Shown piece after piece: positions 33,696-41,567 of a stretch of DNA of 64,000 nt (positions are counted from its first letter, which is position 1; the number at the start of each line of letters is the position of its first letter). The position numbers and the translations under genes are program-made. The DNA comes from Mayfieldus sp963740555 (GTDB lineage: Bacteria; Actinomycetota; Thermoleophilia; Solirubrobacterales; 70-9), in contig CAVUES010000012.1 of NCBI GenBank assembly GCA_963740555.1, positions 62,001 to 126,000 of the forward strand, read 5' to 3'. Under the pieces are notes generated by a model. The model was not told the DNA's origin. It saw only the letters and a list, made by a program, of their open reading frames with translations, and searched no databases.

Positions 33696-34130
33696 ATGGA
33701 CTATTTCCTCGCCATCTGCCAGGCGCTCGGGATCGCCCTGGCGATCGGGGCGCTCGCCGGGGCCACAGGCCCGCGGGGCGCAACCGCCGCCGTGCTCGAG
33801 CTGGTCGCGGCGGCAGCCGGCGCCGCGGCCGCCGGCCTCTCGATGTCGATCGACGACCAGTCGATCTTCGGCGGCATCGCCGTCGGGGCGGTCGGCGGCT
33901 GGCTCGCGGCGACCGTGATCTCCGCCCTGGTCGCCGGAGCGGCGCGCCGGGCGGAGGGCGGCGTCGGGGCGGTCGGCTTCATCGTCGCCCTGGCCGCGGC
34001 GGCGCTGGTCGGCCTGTCGATCCTGCTGCCGCCCGTGTCGCTCGTCGCGCTGCTGGCGCTGGGCTGGCTCGCGCTGGCCCGCCGCCGTCGCGCGCAGCGC
34101 AAGTACGAGGGCCTCAGAATCCTGAGATGA
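33696..34130 (+). CDS. Small polytopic membrane protein, function unknown
   Basis: 144 aa, nearly all hydrophobic: about four Ala/Gly/Leu-rich helices (ICQALGIALAIGALAG, AVLELVAAAAGAAAAGL, AVGGWLAATVISALVAG, GFIVALAAAALVGLSILL plus SLVALLALGWLAL) and a basic C-terminus RRRRAQRKYEG. ATG at 33696. A TAGCCT box lies 15 nt upstream. No family recognised. Short helices and an Ala bias mean the frame is supported mostly by length and codon pattern. Confidence 0.7.
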   Translation: MDYFLAICQALGIALAIGALAGATGPRGATAAVLELVAAAAGAAAAGLSMSIDDQSIFGGIAVGAVGGWLAATVISALVAGAARRAEGGVGAVGFIVALAAAALVGLSILLPPVSLVALLALGWLALARRRRAQRKYEGLRILR

Positions 34131-34197
34131 CTGACACCCAACCAACGTACCTCCGGGTGACGGCGCAGGCCGTCGCCTGGCTATATCCTCGGGCTTG

Positions 34198-34216
34198 CCT
34201 TTGCAGTCAGCAAAGG
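34198..34216 (+). repeat. Small hairpin upstream of the phosphatase-superfamily gene
   Basis: CCTTTGC-AGTCA-GCAAAGG, a perfect 7-bp stem with a 5-nt loop, without a T run. A TATCCT -10-like box precedes it (34185-34190), so the hairpin would lie in the leader of the gene at 34291. Confidence 0.4.
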
Positions 34217-34290
34217 CTTCGCCCTGCGTCCTCGCCATGCTCGGCCTGCGCCACCCCCGGAGGCACGCTGGCCGGGCGTCCGTCATCTAG

Positions 34291-35850
34291 ATGACCAAGG
34301 GCCTCGTCCTCGCCTATGTCGATTCGATGCGAACCGACATGCTCGAGCTGGCCGCGCGCGAAGGCGAGGCGCCGACCTTCGCCAAGCTGCTGCGCCGCGG
34401 GGTGCTGGTCCCCGACTGCGTCTCCAGCTTTCCTTCCGTGACCCCGGTCGCCAGCGCCGAGATCGCCACCGGCGTCGCCGCCGACCGTCACTGGATCAGC
34501 GGCATGAACTGGTACCACCGCCTCGAGCGCCGCTACGTCGAGTACGGCTCCTCGTTCGAGGCGACGCGCGCCTTCGGGCTCTTTCGAGCCCTCTACGACC
34601 TGATCTACAACATGAATCTCGCCCACCTGAACCCGGACGTCGACACGCTGTTCGAGCGACTCGACGACGCCGGGCTGCGCACCGCCTGCACGCCGTTTCT
34701 GATCTACCGCGGTCGCCATCGCCACGAGGTGTCGCTGGAGGGGCTGATGCGCCGCGCGGTCGATGTCAGCGGGCTGAAGCTCCGCCACGCGACCTGGGGG
34801 CCGAAGGAGCTCTTCTACGGCGATCTCTACGCGAGCCGGCGGGTCCCCTGCCGGCCGACCTCGCGGCCGGGGACGGTCGACGAGTACTCGGCCTGCTGCG
34901 CGGCCGACCTCGCCGGCCAGGGCCTGTTCGACTTCCTGCTCCTCTCGTTGCCTGACAACGACAACTACTCCCATCGCCACGGGCCCGACCGCCAGGTCGA
35001 CTCGCTCGCGGCGGCCGACCGCGCCTTCTCGAAGCTGATCGCCGCCGCCGGGGGCCTCGATGGCTTTCTCACCGACTACGCGCTGATCCTGATGGCCGAC
35101 CACGCCCAGACGGCGGTGCATCGAGAGCTCCCGATCACCGCCGACCTCGGCGAGCGCTGGACCGTGTTGCAGCCGTCCGAGGATCGCCCCGAGGACGCCC
35201 AGCTCGCGGTCAGCCCGACCGCCCGTGCGGCCAACGTCTATCTGCTGGCGGGCAACGGGTCCACGGTCGAGCACGACGAAGTGCGCGAGGCGATTGAAGC
35301 GATGGAGGGCTCCGACATCGTCGCCCACCTGTCCGTCGAGGGCGTTCCCCTGGTGCGCGAGACGCCGGGCCCGCCGCCTCCAGGCGCCCAGGTGGTCGCG
35401 CGCCGCTCCGGGGTCGAGCTTCGCTTTCGGCCCGGTGACGAGGTCGTCGACCTGCGCGGCGGCGGCTGGGAGCTGGCCGGCGATCCGGCCGCGCTCGACC
35501 TCGAGATCTCCGAAGGCCAGGTGCGCAGCGAGAGCTATCCCGACGCTCTGATGCGCCTCTGGTCGGCGCTCTGCGCCCCGAATGCCGGCGATCTCGTCAT
35601 ATCCGCGACCCTGGGCTACGAATGCGTCGACTGGGGAGGAACCTCGCACGTGGGCGGCGGCAGTCACGGCTCTCTGCACCGCGGTGACTCGCTGGCGCCA
35701 CTCCTGTTCTGCGGATGTGGACCTCAGAGCGCGGCGGAACGCGACCAGTGGTCGCTGCGCGACGTCGCCCCGATCGTCGCCGAGCATTTCGGGCTGGGCG
35801 CGGCCACGGATGCCCCCTCTCGGGTCACGGAGGCGGGTGTGAAGACGTGA
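34291..35850 (+). CDS. Alkaline-phosphatase-superfamily (type I phosphodiesterase/pyrophosphatase-like) enzyme
   Basis: 519 aa, no signal peptide. Metal-site pattern of the superfamily: first Asp in LVLAYVDSMRTD, nucleophile region FPSVTPVASAEIATG, DNDNYSHRHGPDRQVDSL, MADHAQTAVHREL, and a late HVGGGSHGSLHRGDS with the last His ligand. The closest relatives I know act on nucleotide or phospholipid-type phosphodiesters, or transfer phospho-groups to glycans; the substrate is unknown. Stop overlaps the GTG of the next gene, a membrane glycosyltransferase, suggesting a joint role in cell-envelope glycan or lipid modification. Confidence 0.85.
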   Translation: MTKGLVLAYVDSMRTDMLELAAREGEAPTFAKLLRRGVLVPDCVSSFPSVTPVASAEIATGVAADRHWISGMNWYHRLERRYVEYGSSFEATRAFGLFRALYDLIYNMNLAHLNPDVDTLFERLDDAGLRTACTPFLIYRGRHRHEVSLEGLMRRAVDVSGLKLRHATWGPKELFYGDLYASRRVPCRPTSRPGTVDEYSACCAADLAGQGLFDFLLLSLPDNDNYSHRHGPDRQVDSLAAADRAFSKLIAAAGGLDGFLTDYALILMADHAQTAVHRELPITADLGERWTVLQPSEDRPEDAQLAVSPTARAANVYLLAGNGSTVEHDEVREAIEAMEGSDIVAHLSVEGVPLVRETPGPPPPGAQVVARRSGVELRFRPGDEVVDLRGGGWELAGDPAALDLEISEGQVRSESYPDALMRLWSALCAPNAGDLVISATLGYECVDWGGTSHVGGGSHGSLHRGDSLAPLLFCGCGPQSAAERDQWSLRDVAPIVAEHFGLGAATDAPSRVTEAGVKT

Positions 35851-37646
35851 GCTCCAGGATTCGAGCAACGGTGCTGGCGATCGTCATCGGGCAGGTCTTG
35901 GCGCTCTGGGTCGGGACCGGCGCCGCCAACGCGGCCAGCACCGCGGTCGGCCAACACGGCGCAATCGCGGCCGCCAACCTCGATTCGAAAGTGGTCGCCG
36001 AGCGGGCCAAGTACCCGCACCTGGTCCCGACCGCGGCGATGGTCGACGGCAACTGGCAGGTCGACTACTTCTCCGGCGGCAAGGACTTGGTGCAGGTGAC
36101 GGTCGACCCGACCACCGGCGTGGTTCGGGAGTCGTGGACCGGCTACCAGGTGGCCTGGAAGATGGCGCGCGGCTATTCGGGCGCCTTCGGCCATCGCCTC
36201 AACGCTCCCTACGTATGGCTGCCGCTCTGCGCGATCTTCCTGCTCGGCCTGATCGACTGGCGCCGGCCCTGGCGGGTCGCCAACCTCGACCTGGTGGTGC
36301 TGCTGTCGTTCGGCGCCTCGCAGTACTTCTTCAACCGCGCCAACATCGGGCTCTCGGTTCCGCTTGCCTACCCGCCGCTGCTCTACCTGATGGGCCGCAT
36401 GCTCTGGATCGGGTTCCGCGGCACCGGCGAGGGCCTGCGACCGGTCTGGCCGGCCGTCTGGCTGATGATCGCGGCGCTGTTTTTGCTCGGGTTCCGGGGC
36501 GGGCTCAACGTCGCCGACTCCGGGGTGATCGACGTCGGCTACGCGGGCGTCGTCGGTGCCGACCGCGTCGCGGACGGCCATGCGATCTACGGGCCCAACG
36601 CCTTCCCCGACGACGTCGGCTCCGGCGACACCTACGGGCCCGTCAACTACTACGCCTACGTCCCCTTCGAGCAGGCATTTCCGTGGAGCGGCAGCTGGGA
36701 CGACCTTCCCGCCGCCCACGCCGCCGCGATCTTCTTCGACCTCGCGACCTTCGCCGGGCTGGTGCTGCTGGGTCGGCGCCTGCGCCCAGGCGCGGAGGGG
36801 CGCAAGCTCGGGGCGACGCTGGGGTTCGGCTGGGCGGCCTTTCCCTACGCCGCCTTCGTGCTCGAGTCGAACGCCAACGACAGCCTGGTGGCGTTATTGA
36901 TCGTTGCGACCCTGCTGGTGATCGCGAAACCGGTGGCCCGCGGCGCAATGCTCGCGCTCACGGGGTTGACGAAGTTCGCGCCTTTCATCCTGACGCCTCT
37001 TTTTGCCACGTACCGGTCCGATCCTGACCTGGGGCAGCCGGGTGGTGGCTCAGACGCGGATCGAGGTGACGCAACTTCCGCGGGTGGTGCGGCGGGCCTG
37101 GTTTCCGCGCGCGCGGAGTCCGGAGCACGGGCGGAAAGTAGGCCCGCCGTGACAGGACCCGCGGTACTGCGGTTTGGAGTCGGCTTCGGCATAGCCGCGC
37201 TTATTGTGATGGCGCAGACGATCATCGACCCCGGCCTCGTCACCTTCTGGCACCGAACGATCGCCAGCCAGATCGACCGCGACTCCCCGTTCAGCGTCTG
37301 GGGACAGATGCACTCGCTGGAGCCGCTGCGGATCGCGGTGATGATGGCGGTGGGGGCACTCGCGGTGCTCGTCGCCTTCCGGCCTCGGCGCAAGTCGGTG
37401 GGCCAGGTGGCGGCACTGGGCGCGGCGCTTTTGATCGGCACCCAGCTGATCGCCCAGCACTGGTTCTACCTCTACCTGGTCTGGTTCGCGCCCCTGGTCT
37501 TCGTCGCGCTCGGAGTGCTCAGTCCTCGGCCGGCACCAGAAGCGGCTCGATCGACTCCGCCAGCCCTGTCGGACCCACCTCGACCGCCGCCCCCATCACC
37601 CAAACGTCCTCCTCGGCGGTCTCGAAGCGAACCGGCATCTGCGTGA
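35847..37646 (+). CDS. Polytopic membrane protein, GT-C/GT87-like glycosyltransferase
   Basis: 599 aa. An N-terminal signal-like helix (VLAIVIGQVLALWVG), a short extracytoplasmic domain (~30-105) and about ten membrane helices with a GT-C-like arrangement, for example GPVNYYAYVPFEQAFPW in a loop and FVLESNANDSLVALLI, AMLALTGLTKFAPFILTPL later; the last is typical of DUF2029/GT87 mannosyltransferases that use polyprenyl-phosphate sugars. GTG start overlaps the preceding stop. The last ~42 residues are Pro/Arg-rich and read antisense through the end of ymdB (128 bp convergent overlap). Confidence 0.8.
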   Translation: MSSRIRATVLAIVIGQVLALWVGTGAANAASTAVGQHGAIAAANLDSKVVAERAKYPHLVPTAAMVDGNWQVDYFSGGKDLVQVTVDPTTGVVRESWTGYQVAWKMARGYSGAFGHRLNAPYVWLPLCAIFLLGLIDWRRPWRVANLDLVVLLSFGASQYFFNRANIGLSVPLAYPPLLYLMGRMLWIGFRGTGEGLRPVWPAVWLMIAALFLLGFRGGLNVADSGVIDVGYAGVVGADRVADGHAIYGPNAFPDDVGSGDTYGPVNYYAYVPFEQAFPWSGSWDDLPAAHAAAIFFDLATFAGLVLLGRRLRPGAEGRKLGATLGFGWAAFPYAAFVLESNANDSLVALLIVATLLVIAKPVARGAMLALTGLTKFAPFILTPLFATYRSDPDLGQPGGGSDADRGDATSAGGAAGLVSARAESGARAESRPAVTGPAVLRFGVGFGIAALIVMAQTIIDPGLVTFWHRTIASQIDRDSPFSVWGQMHSLEPLRIAVMMAVGALAVLVAFRPRRKSVGQVAALGAALLIGTQLIAQHWFYLYLVWFAPLVFVALGVLSPRPAPEAARSTPPALSDPPRPPPPSPKRPPRRSRSEPASA

Positions 37647-38298
37647 GGAAGGCCTCGAGCGCCTGCTCGCGCTTGACGCCTATCACCCCCGCACGCGAGC
37701 CGGTCATCCCGGCGTCGCTGATGTAGGCGGTGCCGCCGGGCAGCACGCGCGCGTCCGCGGTCGGCACATGGGTGTGGGTGCCGAAGACGGCGGCGACCCG
37801 GCCGTCCAGGTGCCAGCCCATCGCGACCTTCTCGCTCGTCACCTCGGCGTGGAAGTCGACGATCACGGCGTCTGCATCGCCCTCGAGGCGCTCCAGGATC
37901 GAGTCGACCTCGGCGAACGGCGAGCGCGCCACCCTCAGCTGCACGGCGCCGCTCAGGTTGACCACGGCGACGCGCCGGCTCCCCACCTCGACCACCGTGT
38001 GGCCGCGTCCCGGGTTGCTGTGCGGGTAGTTGGCGGGGCGAATGACGCGGTCGGAGCGGTCCAGGTACTCGTAGACCTCGCGGTGCTTGTAGACGTGGTT
38101 TCCGGTCGTGATCACGTCGGCGCCGGCGGCGAACAGCTGGTCGGCGGTTCCCTCGGTGATGCCGAGGCCGCCGGCCGAGTTCTCGCCGTTGACGATCACC
38201 AGGTCCGGGGCGTACCGGTCGCGCAATCCGGGCATCGCCTTCTCCAACCCGCGACGCCCGGGGCTTCCAACCACATCGCCGATGAACAGCACGCGCAC
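37519..38298 (-). CDS. ymdB: YmdB-family metallophosphoesterase (2',3'-cyclic nucleotide phosphodiesterase type)
   Basis: 259 aa. Metal-binding motifs: FIGDVVGSPGRRGLE, VNGENSAGGLGIT, ITTGNHVYKHREV, IVDFHAEVTSEK and VFGTHTHVPTAD. The YmdB family hydrolyses 2',3'-cyclic nucleotides; in Firmicutes it sits beside RNase Y, which is not adjacent here. GTG start, 7 nt behind a TACGCT box on the minus strand; divergent from the ABC transporter gene. Its 3' end overlaps the convergent glycosyltransferase gene. Confidence 0.93.
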   Translation of the reverse strand: MRVLFIGDVVGSPGRRGLEKAMPGLRDRYAPDLVIVNGENSAGGLGITEGTADQLFAAGADVITTGNHVYKHREVYEYLDRSDRVIRPANYPHSNPGRGHTVVEVGSRRVAVVNLSGAVQLRVARSPFAEVDSILERLEGDADAVIVDFHAEVTSEKVAMGWHLDGRVAAVFGTHTHVPTADARVLPGGTAYISDAGMTGSRAGVIGVKREQALEAFLTQMPVRFETAEEDVWVMGAAVEVGPTGLAESIEPLLVPAED

Positions 38299-38305
38299 AG
38301 CGCGG

Positions 38306-38311
38306 AGCGTA
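38306..38311 (-). promoter_or_regulatory. Probable -10 element (TACGCT), leaderless ymdB
   Basis: Minus-strand TACGCT 7 nt before the ymdB GTG. It lies within 20 bp of the opposing -10 for the ABC gene, so the two promoters must interfere or share a regulator. Confidence 0.5.
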
Positions 38312-38323
38312 CCCCCGTCCCGC

Positions 38324-38329
38324 TAGCTT
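38324..38329 (+). promoter_or_regulatory. Probable -10 element (TAGCTT), leaderless ABC ATPase
   Basis: TAGCTT 7 nt before the ATG at 38337. Confidence 0.45.
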
Positions 38330-38336
38330 GTCGGCG

Positions 38337-39101
38337 ATGGCAGCCACGGGACCCGGGAGTACCCCGGCGAGCGGCAGGGACGGCCCGGGGGCCGCGCTGG
38401 AGGCGCGCGGCATCGTCAAGCGCTATGGCCGCCAGCCGGCTTTGCGCGGAATCGACTTCGACGCCGATCCGGGCGAGCTACTGGCCGTGATCGGCCCCAA
38501 CGGGGCCGGCAAGACCACCCTGCTCTCGATCCTGGCCGGAATCGTTCGAGCCGACGAGGGAGAGGTGCACTTGCCCCGCGGCGAGGTCGGCTGGGTGCCA
38601 CAGCAGGCGGCGCTCTACCGCCGCCTTACGGTGGAGGAGAACCTGCGCCTTTTCGCCCGGCTCGAGCGACACGACGACGTCGAGGCGAGCGTCGAGCAGA
38701 TGCTCGATCAGACCGACCTTGGCGACCGCCGGAACGACCAGGTGGCGCGCCTCTCCGGCGGAAATCAGCAGCGAATCAACATCGCGATCGGGCTTCTCGC
38801 CGACCCGGTCGTGCTCTTGCTCGACGAGCCGAGCGCCGGCCTCGACCCGCGCCAGCGGGCGCGGCTGTGGGAGTTCGTCGCGGCGCTGGCGGCCGGGGGG
38901 ACGACGGTGATCTTCTCCACCCACAACATTCAGGAGGCGGAGCGCTACGGGCAGCGGTTGCTGGTGATCGCCGACGGCGAGCGGCTGTTCGACGGTGGGG
39001 CGGCGCAGCTTCGCCAGGCCGTGCAGCGCGAGGCTCCCGAGGCCGCGGACGCCGACTTCGAGACCGCCTTCGTCGCCTACCTCCACCACCGTGGTCACTA
39101 G
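38337..39101 (+). CDS. ABC transporter ATP-binding protein
   Basis: 254 aa. Walker A GPNGAGKTTLLSI, Q-loop region VGWVPQQAALYRRLT, signature LSGGNQQR, Walker B VVLLLDEPSAGLD and switch His in IFSTHNIQEAE. Groups with ATPases of ABC-2 exporters (drug, polysaccharide or Na+ efflux). ATG at 38337 rather than the in-frame TTG at 38328, because the -10 box overlaps the latter. The permease follows after a GAGGAAC repeat. Confidence 0.94.
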   Translation: MAATGPGSTPASGRDGPGAALEARGIVKRYGRQPALRGIDFDADPGELLAVIGPNGAGKTTLLSILAGIVRADEGEVHLPRGEVGWVPQQAALYRRLTVEENLRLFARLERHDDVEASVEQMLDQTDLGDRRNDQVARLSGGNQQRINIAIGLLADPVVLLLDEPSAGLDPRQRARLWEFVAALAAGGTTVIFSTHNIQEAERYGQRLLVIADGERLFDGGAAQLRQAVQREAPEAADADFETAFVAYLHHRGH

Positions 39102-39102
39102 C

Positions 39103-39119
39103 AACGAGGAACGAGGAAC
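39103..39119 (+). repeat. GAGGAAC repeat, copy 1
   Basis: AACGAGGAACGAGGAAC directly after the ABC ATPase stop and 12 nt before the permease ATG; the AGGA units could serve as a ribosome-binding site. The same sequence recurs at 40495, 46162 and 62953. Confidence 0.8.
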
Positions 39120-39131
39120 TGATCCCTGCCT

Positions 39132-40484
39132 ATGCGTTGGCTGCTCCTGAAAGACCTCCAGATCCTCCGCCGCTCGCCGCTGCAGGCGGCACTGCTGGTC
39201 GTCTACCCGATCCTGATCGCGCTGCTGGTCGGGTTCGCGATCTCCCGCAGCCCCGGCAAGCCGCGGGTGGCGTTTCTCAACGAGGTGCCACAGAACACTC
39301 CCTTCGAGATCGGCTCCAAGCGGGTCGACATCGTCGGCACCCGCAACACGCTCTGCAAGCGGATCGAGTGCGTCCGCGTCCACTCCCGCCAGCAGGCGAT
39401 AGACGAGGTGAAAAGCGGCGACGTGCTCGGCGCGCTGATCCTGCCCCCCGACCTGGTCGACAACCTGGAGTCGCTGTCGGGTCTCAACCCCGTGCAGGCC
39501 AAGGTGGAGGTGATCGTCAACCAGGAGGACCCGATCAAGGAGCGGCTGGTCGACGACCGCATCAGCTCCTTGCTCGCCGATGCGAACCTGAAGATCGCCC
39601 GCGAGGTGGCGCGGGTCTCGACCCATTACCTGCGCCTGATCCAGCGCGGCGGGTCGCTCAGTCTGCTCGGGCAGCAGATCCACATCCTCGGGTTGTCGAG
39701 CAGCAACACGATCCTGCGCGCGCTGCGACCCGCGATCACCTCGACACCTGAGCTTGCGGCGCTCGACAAGGTGATCCAGTTCGCGGCCCTCGCCAACCAG
39801 AACCTTGGTCTCGGCGGGCGTCTGCTGTCATCGGTCGCCGAGCCGATCAAGGTCGACAAGCAGGTGATCTCCGGCAAGACGCCGCCGCTTGACGTGTTCG
39901 CCGTCGCGGTCTCCGCCACCGTCACGCTGATGTTCGTGACTGTGCTGCTGGTCGCGGGATCGCTTGCGCTCGAACGGGAGGAGAACGCCTTCGCGCGTCT
40001 CACCCGCGGCCTGATCTCGAGATCCGGCCTGCTGGTCGAGAAGGTCGGCCTCGGCATGCTGCTGGCGCTGGTGGTGACGATGTTGATGCTCGGCGGCCTC
40101 GAGATCTTCCTCACCCTGCATTGGGAGCGGATCGGTCTCTGGCTGATCGCGATCCTTGCCGGGGGCGCCGGGTTCGCGGCCGCCGGCGCCGCGCTTGGCG
40201 CCGCCACCCGTGAGGTGCGCGCCGCGTCGCTGCTCGCGTTCATGGTCTCGCTGCCGATTGCCTTTCTCTCGCTCGTCCCATCGGGGTCGGTGAGCCCGAC
40301 GCTGTTCGACGTGATCAAGGTCATCACCGGCCTTTTCCCGTTCAAGCCCGCCCTGCACGCGATGGAGAAGGCGCTGGACTCGTCGGGACCGAGCATGGGC
40401 ACCGCGCTCCTGCACCTTGCCGCGCTGACCGTCGCCTACGGCGCCCTGGCCCGCTTCGCGCTGCGCCGCTTCACCGCGGTTTGA
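39132..40484 (+). CDS. ABC-2 type transporter permease
   Basis: 450 aa. One N-terminal membrane helix (QAALLVVYPILIALLVGFAIS), a large extracytoplasmic domain (~40-250) as in ABC-2 permeases of the YhgE/LinM-like or NatB group, then five to six helices (AVAVSATVTLMFVTVLLVAG, GLGMLLALVVTMLMLGGL, IAILAGGAGFAAAGAALG, ...). The cytoplasmic EREENAFARLTRGLIS loop after helix 2 is the usual contact with the ATPase. Substrate unknown. Forms an exporter with the preceding gene. Confidence 0.88.
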   Translation: MRWLLLKDLQILRRSPLQAALLVVYPILIALLVGFAISRSPGKPRVAFLNEVPQNTPFEIGSKRVDIVGTRNTLCKRIECVRVHSRQQAIDEVKSGDVLGALILPPDLVDNLESLSGLNPVQAKVEVIVNQEDPIKERLVDDRISSLLADANLKIAREVARVSTHYLRLIQRGGSLSLLGQQIHILGLSSSNTILRALRPAITSTPELAALDKVIQFAALANQNLGLGGRLLSSVAEPIKVDKQVISGKTPPLDVFAVAVSATVTLMFVTVLLVAGSLALEREENAFARLTRGLISRSGLLVEKVGLGMLLALVVTMLMLGGLEIFLTLHWERIGLWLIAILAGGAGFAAAGAALGAATREVRAASLLAFMVSLPIAFLSLVPSGSVSPTLFDVIKVITGLFPFKPALHAMEKALDSSGPSMGTALLHLAALTVAYGALARFALRRFTAV

Positions 40485-40494
40485 GTCGAAGCCC

Positions 40495-40512
40495 GAGGAA
40501 CGAGGAACGAAC
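40495..40512 (+). repeat. GAGGAAC repeat, copy 2
   Basis: GAGGAACGAGGAACGAAC 10 nt after the permease stop and upstream of the hemB promoter. No start codon follows at ribosome-binding distance, so it is not simply a Shine-Dalgarno. Confidence 0.8.
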
Positions 40513-40539
40513 CTTTAAGTGGCGCAACGGCCCGAACCC

Positions 40540-40545
40540 TAGAAT
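40540..40545 (+). promoter_or_regulatory. Probable -10 element (TAGAAT), leaderless hemB
   Basis: TAGAAT 6 nt before the hemB ATG. Confidence 0.55.
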
Positions 40546-40551
40546 CGTCCC

Positions 40552-41523
40552 ATGGCATTTCCCGCCACCCGCATGCGCCGCCTGCGGCGCACGCAGGCGC
40601 TCCGCGACCTCGTACGCGAGACCGAGCTTGGCCCCGGACATCTGATCCAGCCTCTTTTCGTCGTCGCCGGCGAAGGCGTGCGCGAGCCGGTGCCGTCAAT
40701 GCCCGACATCGAGCGCTTCTCGATCTCCGAGCTGGTCGGCGAGGCGGGTGAGATCGCGGAAACAGGGGTGCGGGCGGTGATCCTGTTCGGGATCCCAGCC
40801 GACAAGGACGAGCAGGGATCGGGCGCCTACGACGACGAGGGGGTCGTGCAGATGGCGGTGCGGGCGCTGAAGGAGGCGCACCCCGACCTGATCGTGATCA
40901 CCGACGTTTGCCTCTGCGAGTACACCTCGCACGGACACTGCGGATTCGTCCACGAAGGCGAGGTCGACAACGACATCACGGTCGAGCTGCTGGCGAAGAC
41001 GGCCATCTCCCAGGCCGAGGCGGGCGCCGACGCGGTGGCGCCGAGCGCGATGAGCGACGGACAGGTCGCGGCGATCCGCCACCAGCTCGACGAGGAGGGC
41101 CACCCCAACGTCCCGATCCTCGCCTACAGCGCCAAGTACGCCTCCGCCTACTACGGGCCCTTCCGGGAGGCCGCCGAGTCGACCCCCGAGTTCGGCGACC
41201 GGCGCGGGTACCAGATGGATCCGGCAAACGCGGCCGAGGCCGTGCGCGAGGCAAAGCTCGACCTCGAGGAGGGCGCCGACATGGTCATGGTCAAGCCCGC
41301 GGTTCCCTACCTCGACGTGATTCGCCGCGTCAAGGTGGATACCGAGGCGCCGCTGGCGGCGTTCCACGTCTCCGGCGAATACTCGATGCTGAAGGCGGCG
41401 GCCGCGAAGGGCTGGATCGAGGAGCGCGCCACCGTGTTGGAGACGCTGACCGCGATTCGCCGCGCCGGCGCCGACGTGATCCTCACCTACTACGCCAAAG
41501 AGGCCGCCGCTTGGCTGGAGTAA
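40552..41523 (+). CDS. hemB: Delta-aminolevulinic acid dehydratase (porphobilinogen synthase)
   Basis: 323 aa. Condenses two 5-aminolevulinate molecules to porphobilinogen. Shows the metal-site segment DVCLCEYTSHGHCG with its Cys residues (zinc type), the first Schiff-base Lys in YSAKYASAYYGPFR, RRGYQMDPANAAEA and the second Lys in VMVKPAVPYLDVI. Leaderless-type ATG. First of a heme-synthesis group with the siroheme-decarboxylase-like gene and hemL. Confidence 0.97.
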   Translation: MAFPATRMRRLRRTQALRDLVRETELGPGHLIQPLFVVAGEGVREPVPSMPDIERFSISELVGEAGEIAETGVRAVILFGIPADKDEQGSGAYDDEGVVQMAVRALKEAHPDLIVITDVCLCEYTSHGHCGFVHEGEVDNDITVELLAKTAISQAEAGADAVAPSAMSDGQVAAIRHQLDEEGHPNVPILAYSAKYASAYYGPFREAAESTPEFGDRRGYQMDPANAAEAVREAKLDLEEGADMVMVKPAVPYLDVIRRVKVDTEAPLAAFHVSGEYSMLKAAAAKGWIEERATVLETLTAIRRAGADVILTYYAKEAAAWLE

Positions 41524-41567
41524 GGGCGCCTCAACCGAAGCTGCGCTCGCGGAAGGGCGGGGCGGCG

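Noticed and set aside
32190..34286. Upstream continuation of the ddl-like frame to make a ~1000-residue protein
   Set aside because: This part is out of frame with the aminotransferase on the same strand; only 31242-32189 shows ATP-grasp sequence.
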